The notes: generated by a model from the sequence alone, not told the origin. A DNA stretch of 64,000 nucleotides from Parendozoicomonas callyspongiae (GCF_023502345.1 NZ_JAMFLX010000012.1:62001-126000), one strand, 5' to 3'. Numbered from the stretch's first letter, positions 27,087-35,902 are shown. Made by a program: numbers and translations.

Positions 27087-28103
27087 TTACCCTGCCTGCA
27101 CGTATTCCTGATGTAGATCGATATAAAGCGCAAGCTCCTTACGGAGCACATTTGGGTCAACATAATGAACAAGACGATCTCTGTCTGTGTGGGGATCAAA
27201 CCCTAACGTGTCAATAACACACTGGCTGTGCTCGTTCTCCAACATACTAAGAATCTCATGATCACTCTTGCTAATCAGCATTGCGCACTCGTTTAAGCTC
27301 ATGGTATCGCCATATTGCACCTGGAGACTGCTAAACAGGTTCAGTGCAACATCAGCGGTTGCTTTCGCCTGCAATTGGGCGTAAACCCTTTGATTTGTAA
27401 CATCTTCTGGTCTGGCACCTTCACTGGAACGGGCTGCCAGAAGGTTTTCAAAAAGGTGGTAATCATTACTGGCAGCCAAGAATAAGTCGAGGTCTAGTGC
27501 TCCCTCTCGTGCAACTGTCATAGCTTGCTCAAGTGTGTATTCAATATCCCCAACGGCTAGTTTTTCGTTAATTTTATGTATCAGGCATGTATGAATTGAC
27601 TCAGCATCCACAAATTGTGCGAACTTGCCTGCAGCCGTTTTAAAGTACTTTTCTTTTTTTCTGCAGGCATTGAGAGAGCAGTGTTGATCATAATCCTTTT
27701 GAAGCTCTCCTTTTCGCTCAAGTGCTGTTTGATATTTTTCGGCAACCAGATCTGCTGTTTTCCATATCATCAGTTCTTTTAGAGCTGCAAGTTGTTTCTG
27801 TGAAGGAGAGCGTCGTATTACACCCAAGTAAAGTGTTTCCATTTCTTCGGGGTCACGACTTTTATCGATCCGATCATAGCTTGACTCAAAATCAAGCTCA
27901 TGAGAGTGAGTTCTTTTATGAAGATCCTTTGAATGTGGATGTGCAGGGCTTTTAGACGAAGATATATTCTTTTTGCCTTTCGCATGACTTACGGTATTGG
28001 GGCCGGATTTACCTCTGGGTTTTGCCGGAGATGATGGCGGTTTGTTTGGTGAAACCCCTGCACCACTCCCTGAATGTATGCCTTTATTGCCTTCCATTGG
28101 CAT
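27087..28103 (-). CDS. Orphan protein with disordered basic N-terminus
   Basis: Up to 338 residues, with ATG at codon 1 or 3. Residues 1-65 are Ser/Pro/Lys/Gly/His-rich and surely disordered, with basic groups (KGKK, HKRTHSH). Residues 80-335 are helical and acidic-amphipathic, with a Cys-Leu-Asn-Ala-Cys segment near 145. There is no signal peptide, membrane span or known motif. The architecture, a disordered N-terminus plus a helical body, is common in type III secreted effectors, but nothing in the sequence proves secretion. It sits alone between convergent metPS and divergent ychF. Confidence 0.6.
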   Translation of the reverse strand: MPMEGNKGIHSGSGAGVSPNKPPSSPAKPRGKSGPNTVSHAKGKKNISSSKSPAHPHSKDLHKRTHSHELDFESSYDRIDKSRDPEEMETLYLGVIRRSPSQKQLAALKELMIWKTADLVAEKYQTALERKGELQKDYDQHCSLNACRKKEKYFKTAAGKFAQFVDAESIHTCLIHKINEKLAVGDIEYTLEQAMTVAREGALDLDLFLAASNDYHLFENLLAARSSEGARPEDVTNQRVYAQLQAKATADVALNLFSSLQVQYGDTMSLNECAMLISKSDHEILSMLENEHSQCVIDTLGFDPHTDRDRLVHYVDPNVLRKELALYIDLHQEYVQAG

Positions 28104-28154
28104 GCAGCTCCGTATCCTGTTCTCAATAGAATTAGTCTAGGACAAGTGACTTTT

Positions 28155-28184
28155 TTGCCTAGTTTATTTCCCCTTCGGTATAAT
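28155..28184 (+). promoter_or_regulatory. Promoter of ychF
   Basis: TTGCCT (28155-28160), an 18-bp spacer and a consensus TATAAT (28179-28184), about 40 bp upstream of the ychF start. It shows ychF is transcribed on its own here. Confidence 0.65.
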
Positions 28185-28224
28185 GCATCGTTTTGCTTTT
28201 TCGATTTTCTGACAGGATCTCATC

Positions 28225-29316
28225 ATGGGTTTTAAATGCGGTATCGTCGGCCTGCCGAACGTGGGCAAGTCTACTCTGTTCAATGCTCTGACCAAGGCAG
28301 GCATTGATGCGGAGAACTTTCCGTTCTGCACCATCGAGCCGAACTCCGGTATCGTGCCAATGCCTGACCCCCGTCTGGACAAGCTGGCCGCTATTGTAAG
28401 CCCCGAGCGGGTTCTGCCGACCACTATGGAATTTGTGGATATTGCCGGTCTGGTGGAAGGTGCTTCCAAGGGCGAAGGTCTGGGTAACCAGTTCCTGGCC
28501 AATATTCGTGAAACCGACGCGATTGCTCACGTTGTTCGCTGCTTCGAAAACGAAAACGTGATCCACGTTGCCAACCGTATTGATCCGATTTCCGATATTG
28601 AAATCATCAATACCGAACTGGCGCTGGCTGATCTGGATAGCTGTGAAAAGCAGCTCAAGCGTGTTGTACGTGTCGCCAAAAGTGGTGACAAGGAAGCCAA
28701 GGCTCAGGTAGCACTTCTGGAAAAAATCATCCCTGCACTGGAAGAAGGCCGCCCGGCCCGTGCCCTGGAGCTGAATGATGCCGAGAAGGATCTGATGAAG
28801 CAGCTGTTCCTGCTGACCTCCAAGCCCACCATGTATATCGCCAACGTTGACGAAGACGGTTTTGAAGATAACGAGTACCTGGAGAAGGTGCGTGAGCTGG
28901 CTTCAGCCGAGGGTGCTGTGGTTGTTCCAGTTTGCAACAAGCTGGAAGCGGAAATCGCTGAGCTGGATGATGAAGAAAAGGGTGAGTTCCTGGCTGACCT
29001 GGGCATGGAAGAGCCTGGCCTGGATCGCGTTATCCGTGCCGGTTATGAGCTTCTGAATCTGCAGACTTACTTCACCGCCGGCGTTAAGGAAGTTCGTGCC
29101 TGGACTGTTAAGATTGGTGCCACAGCTCCTCAGGCTGCAGGTGTTATTCATACTGACTTTATGCGTGGCTTTATCCGTGCGGAAGTGACCAGCTACGACG
29201 ATTTTGTTCAGCACAACGGTGAACAGGGCGCCAAGGAAGCTGGCCGTCTGCGTTTGGAAGGTAAGGAATACATCGTTCAGGATGGCGATGTGATGCACTT
29301 CCGTTTTAACGTTTAA
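28225..29316 (+). CDS. ychF: Redox-regulated ATPase YchF (Obg-like)
   Basis: A universally conserved ribosome-associated P-loop protein of the Obg/TRAFAC group that prefers ATP. The 363-residue protein has G1 GLPNVGKST (8-16), the switch region [10 protein letters not shown]3 DIAGLVEGA, and an altered G4 (NKLEAE instead of NKxD), which explains ATP use. A C-terminal TGS domain holds [21 protein letters not shown]-like AGGA precedes the ATG. Confidence 0.96.
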   Translation: MGFKCGIVGLPNVGKSTLFNALTKAGIDAENFPFCTIEPNSGIVPMPDPRLDKLAAIVSPERVLPTTMEFVDIAGLVEGASKGEGLGNQFLANIRETDAIAHVVRCFENENVIHVANRIDPISDIEIINTELALADLDSCEKQLKRVVRVAKSGDKEAKAQVALLEKIIPALEEGRPARALELNDAEKDLMKQLFLLTSKPTMYIANVDEDGFEDNEYLEKVRELASAEGAVVVPVCNKLEAEIAELDDEEKGEFLADLGMEEPGLDRVIRAGYELLNLQTYFTAGVKEVRAWTVKIGATAPQAAGVIHTDFMRGFIRAEVTSYDDFVQHNGEQGAKEAGRLRLEGKEYIVQDGDVMHFRFNV

Positions 29317-29330
29317 TCGTAAACCTTACC

Positions 29331-29354
29331 AGGCAGTCCTGTTCAGGGCTGCCT
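29331..29354 (+). terminator. Probable terminator of ychF
   Basis: Arms AGGCAG-T-CCTG and CAGG-G-CTGCCT pair around TT with one internal mismatch. The downstream T-run is poor, so efficiency is uncertain. Confidence 0.5.
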
Positions 29355-29437
29355 CATAATTCCTTAAGATTTTCGGCTGTCTTCTTTCCCTCTATATTTA
29401 ACTAACGGCATCACGGAAAGAATAAGGCTTCTCAGGA

Positions 29438-31048
29438 ATGAGTGGAGACGGCGGAGTATTAATAGGGCAGAAGAGAATTGGCGGAGTTATTCCCTCTTCT
29501 CCCGAAGTCGAAAAAGATCTTCCCGCAGGAAAGAGCCATGGCCGCCGTGTACAGATTACTCAACCACGTTCCTCCGTATTTTCCGCTCTTGGCAAGTTAT
29601 CTTCCCAGCATAAAAATGAACCACAGGTAAAGCTGTTATCTGCCAGAAAAGTTGATGTGGACGCTTTTTCCGGTCCGGGAGTTCTGAAACAAAAAACCTC
29701 GGGTGATCCTGTCAAATTAGCTCGATCCCAGAGTCTTCCTGTATCTCTGACTGAACCCACGCCAGCACAGCTGTTAGGGCCTGCAAGGTACTCTGTTGAT
29801 GATTCAATGATTGATCGGTCCAGTACTTCCGGTAAAGACAATATATTTCTTGCCGGAGAGGGGCGGGAGCTGAAATCTACAGCCCCCACCGAGCAGGAAA
29901 AAGTCACCAAACCCAAAAGAAGAAGGCTTGGCTCAGTCGCCAAAAAGCTCAAAACAGCCAAAGCCTTTCTCTCGGCAAACGGTAAAACACCCAAGCTGTC
30001 TGATCATGTGTTGATGGGAATGGATAAGGTGGCTAACTATGAAAATCAGGGGATCCCCCGCAGTTATCTTGAGAAGACCCAGAAGGTTGCTGATGAACTG
30101 GGTATTATCGTTGCCATTCGTCCGGTAGAGCTGATCTGTAAAACTTTAATAGAGGAAGGTGCAGAATCAAAAGGCTTGAATATCAAGGGTAAGAGTTCCA
30201 ATTGGGGGCCAATGGCTGGCTTTATCCCCTTTGATCAGAAGTTCAGTAAAGTTGCTGCCATTAAAGACCCAGCAGAAAGAGCAGCTGCAATTGAAAAGTA
30301 CAATACCAAAAATGAAGCATCAGTCCGTGAGGGGCACGCTACAGTTGAACATCTGGCCTTATCCCAGAAACGAATGGATGAACTGACAGGAATGGGCATT
30401 CTTCATGGAGCTGTAAGAATTAACCCTTCAGAAGGGTACACCAGCGCGCTCACTTTTCAGTCGCACCCCAATGGGGGAAAAGATCAAACCTTTGAAGCCC
30501 AGTTAAGGCCGGATGGAAAGTGGGATATTTTTTCCGGCACTGGTGACCAGAGAGAAGAGCTTATGGTTATCCCAAAAACAGCAGACTTTGATCTGTTGTT
30601 TAACTTCTCACCCTTTGATCAGGTAGATCTCGGAAGTTCAGACAGGTTGCAGGCAGCTGATTCAGAACTCGGAATCTATTCCAAGCGAACTCTCAAACTT
30701 ATTGATGCCATGAATGCTGAGTATGATCGAGGAGAGGGGAAGAATATGGTGCACCACGGTACGGATATCAACAATCCGGTCACGGATATGGATGCCAATC
30801 TTCCGGCCACGGTTATGATTCCCAAATCGATGCAGGGGAAAATGGGAATCTATCAGAAATCACCATTATTAATTAAAACCTACGATGAACTGGAAAAACT
30901 GTTCCGAACCATGCGGGACGCAGGCATCAAGGTTGAATCAAACCCTCTGTGGGGCAAAATGACCGGTGTGGTTAAGGAGAACTTTGATAAGAAGGTTGAT
31001 TTCTTTGAGCGGCGCTCAAGCCTTCCCCCGGATTCTTCCGATTTATAG
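29438..31048 (+). CDS. Edema factor/CyaA/ExoY-type nucleotidyl cyclase toxin
   Basis: 536 residues in two parts. Residues 1-190 are Ser/Pro/Lys-rich, have no signal peptide, and include a basic cluster PKRRRLGSVAKKLKTAK (159-175). Residues 195-520 match class II adenylyl cyclase toxins in order: EGAESKGLNIKGKSSNWG (K245 and K252 aligning with CyaA K58 and K65), EGHATVEHLALS, TADFD (D383 and D385, the metal-binding pair), and VHHGTDINNP (H440, D443, N446). The toxin His (CyaA H63) is Lys250 here. Such toxins make cAMP or cGMP inside eukaryotic cells after activation by calmodulin or actin. Delivery by type III secretion is inferred from the lack of a signal peptide. The C-terminus ends shortly after the catalytic core. 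Confidence 0.87.
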   Translation: MSGDGGVLIGQKRIGGVIPSSPEVEKDLPAGKSHGRRVQITQPRSSVFSALGKLSSQHKNEPQVKLLSARKVDVDAFSGPGVLKQKTSGDPVKLARSQSLPVSLTEPTPAQLLGPARYSVDDSMIDRSSTSGKDNIFLAGEGRELKSTAPTEQEKVTKPKRRRLGSVAKKLKTAKAFLSANGKTPKLSDHVLMGMDKVANYENQGIPRSYLEKTQKVADELGIIVAIRPVELICKTLIEEGAESKGLNIKGKSSNWGPMAGFIPFDQKFSKVAAIKDPAERAAAIEKYNTKNEASVREGHATVEHLALSQKRMDELTGMGILHGAVRINPSEGYTSALTFQSHPNGGKDQTFEAQLRPDGKWDIFSGTGDQREELMVIPKTADFDLLFNFSPFDQVDLGSSDRLQAADSELGIYSKRTLKLIDAMNAEYDRGEGKNMVHHGTDINNPVTDMDANLPATVMIPKSMQGKMGIYQKSPLLIKTYDELEKLFRTMRDAGIKVESNPLWGKMTGVVKENFDKKVDFFERRSSLPPDSSDL

Positions 31049-31076
31049 AAAGGCATTTGAGCGACCTTTAAAGATT

Positions 31077-31513
31077 CTAAGAATCGAACCCGCTGATTAC
31101 ATTAAAAACATTTTGCCCAATCGGCCCAATATCGAACCCGCCTTCCATAACGAAGACTGTCGGAAGGTTAAGTAGCGCAATAGTTTGCCCCAAGTCCCGA
31201 TAATCGTTTGTTTTAAACAGGAACTTTGATATTGGGTTTTCTTCAAAAGTATCAACGCCCAGCGAAACCACCAGAAAGTCGGGCTGGAAGTCCTGAATTT
31301 TTTTGAAGGCTGTTAACAGATTGTCTTTCCACTCAGCATAACTGGTGCCGCCAGGCAGCGGGCAGTTGATATTGAACCCTTCACCTTCTCGCTCACCATG
31401 TTCGTCCTTGTAGCCAAGGAAGAACGGGAACTCCGTTTGTGGGTCACCATGGAGTGATACTGTCAATACATCGGAGCGGTTATAAAAGATATCCTGGGTC
31501 CCATTACCGTGAT
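31077..31513 (-). pseudogene. Remnant of a histone-deacetylase/acetylpolyamine amidohydrolase gene
   Basis: Only the C-terminal half survives. Reading on the minus strand, the frame opens right after a TGA at about 31514 with NHGNGTQDIFYNRSDV, then LTVSLHGDPQTEFPFFLGY and DFLVVSLGVDTFEENP, and ends with the metal-loop-like VFVMEGGFDIGPIG. These are conserved blocks of the HDAC/AphA family, normally about 340 residues. The N-terminal half, with the tandem active-site histidines, is gone. The remnant converges on the cyclase gene, 29 bp away. Confidence 0.85.
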
Positions 31514-31662
31514 TTCATTGGAATCATTCTTTGAGGAAGCATTATACGGCTGCAGATGGCGGGTATGTATTAACCGGAGGCAGTGAAAAGCAAAAAACCA
31601 GCCAGCAATTCTTCAAAATTTGTCTACAGTTACTGGCCAGGAAATGACGGTTGGTTGCTGAA

Positions 31663-32124
31663 ATGAATCTTAAAGTTAGAGAACATCTTATGGGACGAAC
31701 TGGGCCAGTTACTGCGGGATTGGCAGTCTTTGGAGCTGCTATTTTTCTTCTATCACAGGTATCTCTGGCTGCAGGAGAAGGCTATAACTTTACCGGTTTA
31801 TGGAACAACCAGCGCGGTTCAACCCTTGAAGTTGTGCCGGAAGGTAACAGAATTATCGGTACATTTACGACGGCTGTCGTAAAAACGAAAACCTGCATTG
31901 GTTATGGTGCCCCGGTTATTGGTTTTACTAATGATAATGCACTTTCCATCAGCATGACGCTGGAGGGGTGTGGTTCACCTGTAACGATTGGTCAGACAGG
32001 AATTTTGATGACGGGTGAAGATGGTAAAGAGAAAATCAAAACACAGGCACTGGTGCAATATAACGGGACAGAAAACTGGAATTCCCAGATTCTGGTAGCA
32101 GACTATTATCAACGCGTTAAATAA
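31663..32124 (+). CDS. Secreted avidin-like protein
   Basis: 153 residues from ATG 31663 (a TTG at 31651 is less likely), with a signal peptide ending near SLAA (33-37). The mature part fits the avidin/streptavidin barrel: FTGLWNNQRGSTLEV (strand 1, with N49 and S53 at the positions of avidin N12 and S16), IIGTFTTAV (avidin has GTYITAV, so Tyr33 is Phe68 and Thr35 is Thr70), and a last block KIKTQALVQYNGTENWN. Two cysteines (78, 103) could form a disulfide. The tryptophans expected in the biotin pocket on strands 5-7 seem replaced, so biotin binding is uncertain. No biotin genes are adjacent. Confidence 0.75.
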   Translation: MNLKVREHLMGRTGPVTAGLAVFGAAIFLLSQVSLAAGEGYNFTGLWNNQRGSTLEVVPEGNRIIGTFTTAVVKTKTCIGYGAPVIGFTNDNALSISMTLEGCGSPVTIGQTGILMTGEDGKEKIKTQALVQYNGTENWNSQILVADYYQRVK

Positions 32125-32209
32125 ACTGCGGTCTCTCAGGTCGTGTGTGATAATATCTCATTCGATCCTGAGAGCAATAAAACCTAATAAAAACCTGATG
32201 GGATTATCA

Positions 32210-32689
32210 ATGAAACTTCTGCCTGCTAGTAATACCAAACTCTGCCGAACTCTTTCTGCGTTTATTTTCACTGCTCTGGCTTCAGCAACTGTTCAGGCCG
32301 TAGAGTTTGCCAAGGATGACGATGCCGTTTATCTTCGCAAGGCTCATATGGCTCTGGTAGGAACCTACTTTGGTGAAATGGGGGCAATGGTTAAAGGCAA
32401 GCAGCCCTTTGATGCCAAGCAGTTTCAGACTGATGTTGAAAGACTTGCTACTGTCACCCGCTGGGCCTATGAAGGTTTTAAAGGGAAACACCTGACTTCA
32501 GATTCCAAAGCCAAGCCGGAAATTTGGGAGAATAAGGCCGAATTTAATAAGCTGATGGATGATCTGGCAAAAAAATCAGAGACGTTGAAAATTGCTGCTG
32601 CCAGCGGGAACTTGAGCGATATCAAACCTGCTTTTAAAGATGCTGCAGATAGCTGTAGTGCATGCCACAAAAAATTCAAAAACAAATAG
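32210..32689 (+). CDS. Cytochrome c' (class II c-type cytochrome)
   Basis: 159 residues from ATG 32210, with a signal peptide ending TVQA (27-30). The mature protein is a four-helix bundle with the haem site C149-S-A-C152-H153 close to the C-terminus, as in cytochromes c'. These periplasmic proteins bind NO and can protect against nitrosative stress. A cytochrome b561 gene lies 2.5 kb away and would be a natural electron partner, as the two are often neighbours; here two unknown genes lie between. Confidence 0.9.
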   Translation: MKLLPASNTKLCRTLSAFIFTALASATVQAVEFAKDDDAVYLRKAHMALVGTYFGEMGAMVKGKQPFDAKQFQTDVERLATVTRWAYEGFKGKHLTSDSKAKPEIWENKAEFNKLMDDLAKKSETLKIAAASGNLSDIKPAFKDAADSCSACHKKFKNK

Positions 32690-32713
32690 TATTAGCTGTT
32701 GAGGTTACTCAGG

Positions 32714-33103
32714 TCAGAATTTCTTGGTTCTGGCCTTTCGGCCTGGTTTTCTCTTTGGCTTGGGGGCTTTTGAACGGATGTTTTGAATGGCTGCAAAGAG
32801 GTGATCAAGGTCTTTCTGGTAACTGACCAGTGCCTTGCAGAAGCCCGGTTTTTTATTTTTGAACTCTGTTGGATTTATTGTTGCCAGATCATCCACATCA
32901 CCAATGTGCGCTTTCAGCTGTTCCAGGCTCTGCTCAGTTTTGGCAACGAGTCCCAAAAGGTCATCAGGCAGGAATGTGTTTGTTTCTGGGTTGTTGGTTG
33001 ATGCAGTTAAGCCGGACATATCAAGCAGTGAATTGATATCGTCATAGTGTTTTTTATAGTGTTTATAAACGTGTATTGCTGAGCGACCAATATCTGCGGC
33101 CAT
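32714..33103 (-). CDS. Small protein with very basic C-terminal tail
   Basis: 129 residues from the ATG at 33103, chosen because GGAG lies eight to nine bases upstream. It is helical up to about 110, followed by the tail PKPKRKPGRKARTKKF, which resembles a nuclear-localisation or nucleic-acid-binding tail. It begins 15 bp after the stop of the larger gene at 33119-35107, so the two form a pair. A secretion-chaperone role would fit the position but not the charge, since such chaperones are usually acidic. No family recognised. Confidence 0.6.
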   Translation of the reverse strand: MAADIGRSAIHVYKHYKKHYDDINSLLDMSGLTASTNNPETNTFLPDDLLGLVAKTEQSLEQLKAHIGDVDDLATINPTEFKNKKPGFCKALVSYQKDLDHLFAAIQNIRSKAPKPKRKPGRKARTKKF

Positions 33104-33118
33104 TGTCGATTGCTCCAA

Positions 33119-35107
33119 TTATGCTCTAGGGGATTGTTTCAGATCCTGAATAGAGGTTTTTAATACACTAATTTGAGGTTTGAATAAAACAGCGGACAGA
33201 GGGTTTGTTTTCGCAAGGTTTTCCATTTTGCCAACCTTTTCTTTTAAATCGTTAATTTTCTGAGCGTTTTTGATTTCTTGAACCCGTTCTGGGGCAGGCT
33301 TAAACCCCGCCTGTTCAATTTTCTTCATTTGACCAACAACATCGTCTCTTAGTCTGACCAGGTTATTCAGCTTCTGCTTGAATTGGCTGCCTTGCAGCAT
33401 AAACATTGGAGAAATGATCTTCCGTAACTTGTCTATCTGTCCATCGAGCTCCTGAACTTTGTCGGTCAAGAGAACATATCGTACTTCGTTTTGATTTCTA
33501 GCTGCATTCAGGGCCGAGTTAGAAACAGTTTCGGGATTGCTGTTCCCCATTTCCTCAAAAATTGACCCAATCTCACCAATTGGTCCAAATGGCCCTCTGC
33601 CAGGTTCTGGGGCTGGCTTGGTCGTGCGCCATTGAATAGGTGTAGTTTGAAGACCAAGTTCCTTCATCATTTTGCGCTGGCTAACAATTGAGTCGATATT
33701 GTTTGTAGAAAGGCTTAATGCTCCCTTACCATGTTGAGCCTCAACAGACTCGAACATATTGAGAAGGTCCTGAGAATTTCTCTCCAGACCAAACTCTTTG
33801 GCCTGATCAACATAGCCTGACAACCCGCCGTCAACCAATGCAGCAACCAATTGGAGAGACTGCTCACCACTGAGACCGAAGTTTCTACCAGCTCCTTCAA
33901 GTTGCCGCTGTACCATGGTGTCTCTGGTGTGACGCAGGATCTTCTCACCAGTGAAAGCCGGTTTGGCTCGAAGAGTGGCTACTCCACGAGTAATCTGCGG
34001 AAGTAGCGCTTGTATTTTGCCCCGGCTGAGGCCGCCACGTGCACCAATTTCTATAAATTTAGCTGTGTCTTTTACCAGCACAGCATTTGCCAGGTCATTA
34101 AATACCTCAAGAGGTAGCCCCAGTTTGCCAGCCTCCTTTTTCATAGCTTGACTGAGGCTTGCATTAACGACAGCTGAGGCATTGCCAAGACTCTCATCAA
34201 GCTCTCTGGCATCCAAATCGTACTGTTCTCCCAGCTTTTCAAAACCATCCAGTAGTTTGATAGCTTTCTCTTTTGGAACCCCGGTTGCCTGTGCCAGCTC
34301 CACGAAGCGATCTTGCTCATTGTAAGTTAATGCTCCCAAGTCCACCGCTAGGCTAGGAGCAATATTAGCTGCCTTCGCTAGCCTGCTGACATCATCAATC
34401 ACAACCAGCTTTGAAACCTGATCAGCAATGGCTTCCCCTGGAGCTTTGATGGCAGAAAAAAGTTTCTCAAGACCTGCTTCCAGTAATCGCCCTTTGGCAC
34501 TGGTCGGGGGAATATCCAGTTTACCCAGCTGGAAGTTGTAGTAAGCGTCATTTCCAGAGGCTTTGGCATGGGCCAAACGGGCAAAATCGGCTTCCTTAAT
34601 GCCAACTTTGTCAGCCAGTTTCTTAATACCGGTATGTAACCGTTTTTTCTGGGTACTATCCAGCTCTTTGGGTAACTCGGGAGGAGGTGGTTTATCAGTG
34701 TCTGGTTTTGACTCTACTTCGGTATGGCTTGTTTGATCGGCTCTGTTTTCTGTCTGAATCTGTTGTGGTGGCGCGGATGGCTGGGTTGGTTGAGCAGGTG
34801 ATGGTAATGGTTTGGGCTCTGGTACCGACCCTTGGGGTCTGCCACCAGCCTCTTGAAAAGCTTGCTGTGGAGCAGGCTGGTCTTTGTTCTTCAGTCCATT
34901 CAGCCATTGCTGAAGTTGTTCCAGATCTGTTGTGACAGGCTGGCTGCTGAAGTTGTTGACATTATTAAGCGCCGAGCCAGCTCGCGCCGGAGTCTGCGAC
35001 TGAGGCGCCTGGGGTTTGTTTCCAACCTGCTGCTGTTGAGCCGGTGGTTGCTGAGTGACGGGTTGTAAGGGGCGAACCCCTCCACCTCCACCAACTGGCG
35101 TCGACAC
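33119..35107 (-). CDS. Large Gln/Pro-rich helical protein, effector-like
   Basis: 662 residues from a GTG start at 35107, with AGGA nine bases upstream. Residues 1-150 are dominated by Gln, Pro, Ala and Ser and are surely disordered. Residues 150-660 are predicted helical and repetitive, with Leu/Ala-rich helices and a coiled-coil-like stretch near 550-640 (DKVQELDGQIDKLRKII). There is no signal peptide, transmembrane helix or enzyme motif. The arrangement resembles secreted effectors of animal-associated bacteria; function is unknown. It is paired with the small basic gene downstream. Confidence 0.6.
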   Translation of the reverse strand: MSTPVGGGGGVRPLQPVTQQPPAQQQQVGNKPQAPQSQTPARAGSALNNVNNFSSQPVTTDLEQLQQWLNGLKNKDQPAPQQAFQEAGGRPQGSVPEPKPLPSPAQPTQPSAPPQQIQTENRADQTSHTEVESKPDTDKPPPPELPKELDSTQKKRLHTGIKKLADKVGIKEADFARLAHAKASGNDAYYNFQLGKLDIPPTSAKGRLLEAGLEKLFSAIKAPGEAIADQVSKLVVIDDVSRLAKAANIAPSLAVDLGALTYNEQDRFVELAQATGVPKEKAIKLLDGFEKLGEQYDLDARELDESLGNASAVVNASLSQAMKKEAGKLGLPLEVFNDLANAVLVKDTAKFIEIGARGGLSRGKIQALLPQITRGVATLRAKPAFTGEKILRHTRDTMVQRQLEGAGRNFGLSGEQSLQLVAALVDGGLSGYVDQAKEFGLERNSQDLLNMFESVEAQHGKGALSLSTNNIDSIVSQRKMMKELGLQTTPIQWRTTKPAPEPGRGPFGPIGEIGSIFEEMGNSNPETVSNSALNAARNQNEVRYVLLTDKVQELDGQIDKLRKIISPMFMLQGSQFKQKLNNLVRLRDDVVGQMKKIEQAGFKPAPERVQEIKNAQKINDLKEKVGKMENLAKTNPLSAVLFKPQISVLKTSIQDLKQSPRA

Positions 35108-35190
35108 GATAACTATCCTGCTGGAGCTTGACGCTAGATGTTATCGGCAACTGTCAGGTTCTGTTGATATAAGTGGTCTATGAACAGGCT

Positions 35191-35841
35191 CTAAATCAGA
35201 TCAGTCAGCCACGAAATAACCATGGTGGCGAATAAAATCAGAGTTGTGAATATTTCCCATGGGCCTGAGTCTGGCTGAGGATAGCGTGAACTGACCTTGC
35301 GTTTGCCTGTTATCATGCCCTGTATCAGATCTTCCCGCTTAATCAGGGAGTGAAACAGTACTGCGGCAATATGCAGTCCAATCAGTCCGAGGAGAATATC
35401 AAAATTAAAGGAGTGAACGGTTGTCAGCCAGTCGCTGGTGGAGCCGCTGACAAAACGCACCAAAGGGCCTTCTGTCAAAATGCTGTCATTGGCAAACAGC
35501 CCGGTCCCAACTTGAACAGAAAGGCTGGTAAGCAGAGCAACAACTGCCCAGCTTCCCAGAGGGTTATGGCCTGGATAGTCAGTGTTCAGTCCTTTGCGGA
35601 GGTAGCCAAGAACGTGGGAGGGGGACAACTGAAGAGCCTTGAACCGGCTGAAGTGGCCGCCTGCAAAGCCCCATCCTATCCGGAACAGTATTAACCCCAC
35701 CATGGTAAAGCCAAGGATAAAATGGCGCTCCATATCTCCATCTTTACCTGTGTACCAGAGACCGGCAAAACAGAGAACCAGCAGCCAGTGAAACAGGCGT
35801 GTTGGAAGATCCCAGACGCGAATTATTCTTTTATTATCCAT
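35191..35841 (-). CDS. Cytochrome b561-type membrane protein
   Basis: 216 residues with four to five membrane helices and His ligands in RLFHWLL, MERHFILG, TTVHSFNFD and GLHIAAVLFH, as in the prokaryotic b561 / Ni-Fe hydrogenase cytochrome b group. It passes electrons from quinol to periplasmic acceptors. Cytochrome c' (32210-32689) is a likely acceptor. The opening segment RVWDLPTRLFHW is typical of the family. Confidence 0.87.
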   Translation of the reverse strand: MDNKRIIRVWDLPTRLFHWLLVLCFAGLWYTGKDGDMERHFILGFTMVGLILFRIGWGFAGGHFSRFKALQLSPSHVLGYLRKGLNTDYPGHNPLGSWAVVALLTSLSVQVGTGLFANDSILTEGPLVRFVSGSTSDWLTTVHSFNFDILLGLIGLHIAAVLFHSLIKREDLIQGMITGKRKVSSRYPQPDSGPWEIFTTLILFATMVISWLTDLI

Positions 35842-35902
35842 CTGCTAATCCTGATCATGGTAAAAGCCTGTCCTGATCAGAAAACAGGACAGGCTAAGGA
35901 TA

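Noticed and set aside
33104-33118. TTG start for the small basic-tail gene
   Set aside because: The ATG at 33103 has a clear GGAG ribosome site; the TTG does not.
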